Source: Pseudomonas sp. AB6
GTDB lineage: Bacteria; Pseudomonadota; Gammaproteobacteria; Pseudomonadales; Pseudomonadaceae
Length of the DNA: 64,000 nt
Reading direction: 5' to 3'
NCBI RefSeq assembly: GCF_034314105.1
Contig: NZ_JAVIWJ010000001.1
Coordinates: forward strand, 3,770,501-3,834,500
This document shows positions 62,809 to 64,000 of this stretch, piece after piece. Every line of letters begins with the position of its first letter. Position 1 is the first letter of the stretch. The translations under genes were made by a program, and so were the position numbers. The notes beneath the pieces are model-generated. The model was not told where the DNA came from, made no database searches, and was given only the letters and a program-made list of their open reading frames with translations.

Positions 62809-63990
62809 ATGTGGAACAACGGTCTACTTGACCTATCGGTTTGGCAACTGGTCGCAGTCACTTTAATCATGACCCATGTGACCATTATTGGCGTCACGGT
62901 CTATCTCCATCGCTACTCCGCCCACCGTGCGCTGGAACTCAACGCAGGCCTCAAACATTTTTTTCGCTTCTGGCTATGGTTAAGCACAGCACAGAATACG
63001 CGCGAGTGGACTGCTATTCACCGCAAACATCACGCCAAATGTGAAACCGTCGATGATCCCCACAGTCCGGTGATCCTAGGCTTATCCACCGTGCTGCGTA
63101 AAGGTGCAGAGCTGTACCGCGCGGAGGCTCAAAATCCGGAAACATTACGCATCTACGGCAAAAATTGTCCCGATGATTGGGTTGAACGCAATCTTTACAC
63201 ACGCTTTCCCGTTTTGGGCATCACTCTTATGGCGGTGATCGATGTGGCGCTGTTCGGCGTGATCGGCATCACCGTGTGGGCAATCCAGATGATGTGGATT
63301 CCCTTCTGGGCGGCTGGCGTGGTCAATGGGCTGGGGCATGCGGTGGGCTATCGGAACTTCGAATGCCGTGATGCAGCGACCAATTTGGTGCCGTGGGGCA
63401 TTTTGATCGGCGGCGAAGAACTGCACAACAACCATCACACCTACCCCAACTCCGCCAAGCTGTCGGTCAAGAAATGGGAATTCGACATCGGCTATGCCTG
63501 GATCAAACTGTTTAGCCTTCTGCATTTGGCCAAGGTCCAGCGCATCGCGCCTATCGCCCACCGGGTAGAAGGTAAAGGCTCGCTGGACATGGACACTGCG
63601 ATGGCAATTCTGAACAATCGCTTTCAGATCATGGCCCAATACCGCAAATTGGTCATTGGCCCGCTGGTTGCGCAAGAACTAGCCAAAGCGGATGCGTCGG
63701 TACGTCATCAGTTCCATCGCGCCAAGCGGCTGCTATCACGCGAGACCAGCTTGCTCGACGAGAAACATCACTTGCACATTCAGTCAATGCTGGAGCATAG
63801 CCACGCGCTGAAAGTGATTTACGAAAAACGTCTGGCGCTGCAACAGATATGGCTTAAAACCAGCACTAACGGGCATGACATGCTGGCTGCAATCAAAGAT
63901 TGGGTGCATGAAGCCGAAGCCAGTGGCATCCAGTCCCTGCGTGATTTTGCCAATCAATTAAAGACTTACTCGCTACGCCCCTCTGTCTGA
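62809..63990 (+). CDS. desA: Delta-9 fatty acid desaturase DesA
   Basis: A 393-residue membrane desaturase that introduces a double bond into phospholipid-bound acyl chains. Histidine boxes are HRYSAHR, HRKHHAK and ELHNNHH. The C-terminal helical tail is longer than in stearoyl-CoA desaturases, as in Pseudomonas DesA (PA0286). The ATG at 62809 gives the family start MWNNGLLDLS and has AAGG upstream; the frame is open 21 codons further. It is divergent from the GGDEF-EAL gene. The stop lies 11 bases from the window end. Confidence 0.92.
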   Translation: MWNNGLLDLSVWQLVAVTLIMTHVTIIGVTVYLHRYSAHRALELNAGLKHFFRFWLWLSTAQNTREWTAIHRKHHAKCETVDDPHSPVILGLSTVLRKGAELYRAEAQNPETLRIYGKNCPDDWVERNLYTRFPVLGITLMAVIDVALFGVIGITVWAIQMMWIPFWAAGVVNGLGHAVGYRNFECRDAATNLVPWGILIGGEELHNNHHTYPNSAKLSVKKWEFDIGYAWIKLFSLLHLAKVQRIAPIAHRVEGKGSLDMDTAMAILNNRFQIMAQYRKLVIGPLVAQELAKADASVRHQFHRAKRLLSRETSLLDEKHHLHIQSMLEHSHALKVIYEKRLALQQIWLKTSTNGHDMLAAIKDWVHEAEASGIQSLRDFANQLKTYSLRPSV

Positions 63991-64000
63991 CACCGTTGAT

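Noticed and set aside
1..64000. tRNA, rRNA, CRISPR arrays and prophage genes
   Set aside because: None was seen; gaps between genes hold only REP-type repeats, promoters and terminators.

Overview
The window is chromosomal DNA from a fluorescent-type Pseudomonas. The evidence is the gene neighbourhoods (glnA-ntrB-ntrC, typA-thiI, ilvD-folA, PAS-GGDEF-EAL protein beside desA), the protein sequences, and several short palindromic REP/REPIN elements of the kind common in P. fluorescens relatives. No tRNA, rRNA, CRISPR array or intact insertion sequence was seen.

Layout. 0-26 kb is core genome: the end of an rlmI-type methyltransferase, a TIGR04211 SH3 protein, ilvD, a phosphorylcholine phosphatase, folA, a DUF2868/DUF3482 membrane-GTPase pair, a YkgJ protein, typA, thiI, glnA with a sigma-54 promoter, two DUF4124 proteins, ntrBC, an amidase, an aldo-keto reductase, epsC, and a cystine/D-cysteine operon (dcyD, tcyJLN). 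From about 26.2 to 38.9 kb lies an accessory island. From 39 to 64 kb the window holds an Ig-like protein, a methyltransferase, a TriABC-like RND pump with two adaptor lipoproteins, an organosulfur ABC transporter with a TauD-family dioxygenase, metQ, an atypical sigma-54 activator, a frameshifted Tle1-type T6SS lipase with its frameshifted DUF3304 partner, a desaturase with a divergent AraC regulator, a Crp/response-regulator pair, a cysA remnant, a GGDEF-EAL protein and desA.

The most interesting region is the island. A nine-gene same-strand operon (29822-38834) begins with a fusion of a heme-oxygenase-like diiron domain and a cupin. All ten metal ligands match SznF/StzF, the N-nitrosating enzyme of streptozotocin biosynthesis, in identity and spacing. 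It is followed by a Rieske protein, a PRMT-type methyltransferase (the SznE role), an MFS exporter, two alpha/beta hydrolases, an ATP-grasp ligase, a flavin reductase fused to an adrenodoxin-type ferredoxin, and an M24 peptidase. Immediately upstream on the same strand is a DNA-alkylation-repair group: an AlkB-like 2OG-Fe(II) oxygenase, an AlkA-type glycosylase, Ada and a stand-alone Ada zinc domain. N-methyl-N-nitrosoureas methylate DNA, so I infer a biosynthetic locus for an N-nitroso (nitrosourea-like or NO-releasing) metabolite carrying its own repair-based self-protection. Product and expression are unknown.

Three loci (ada, the Tle1 lipase, its DUF3304 partner) each carry an apparent one-base deletion in a short homopolymer. 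These may be real decay or assembly errors. For ada, real decay is favoured because three of four zinc cysteines are also lost.
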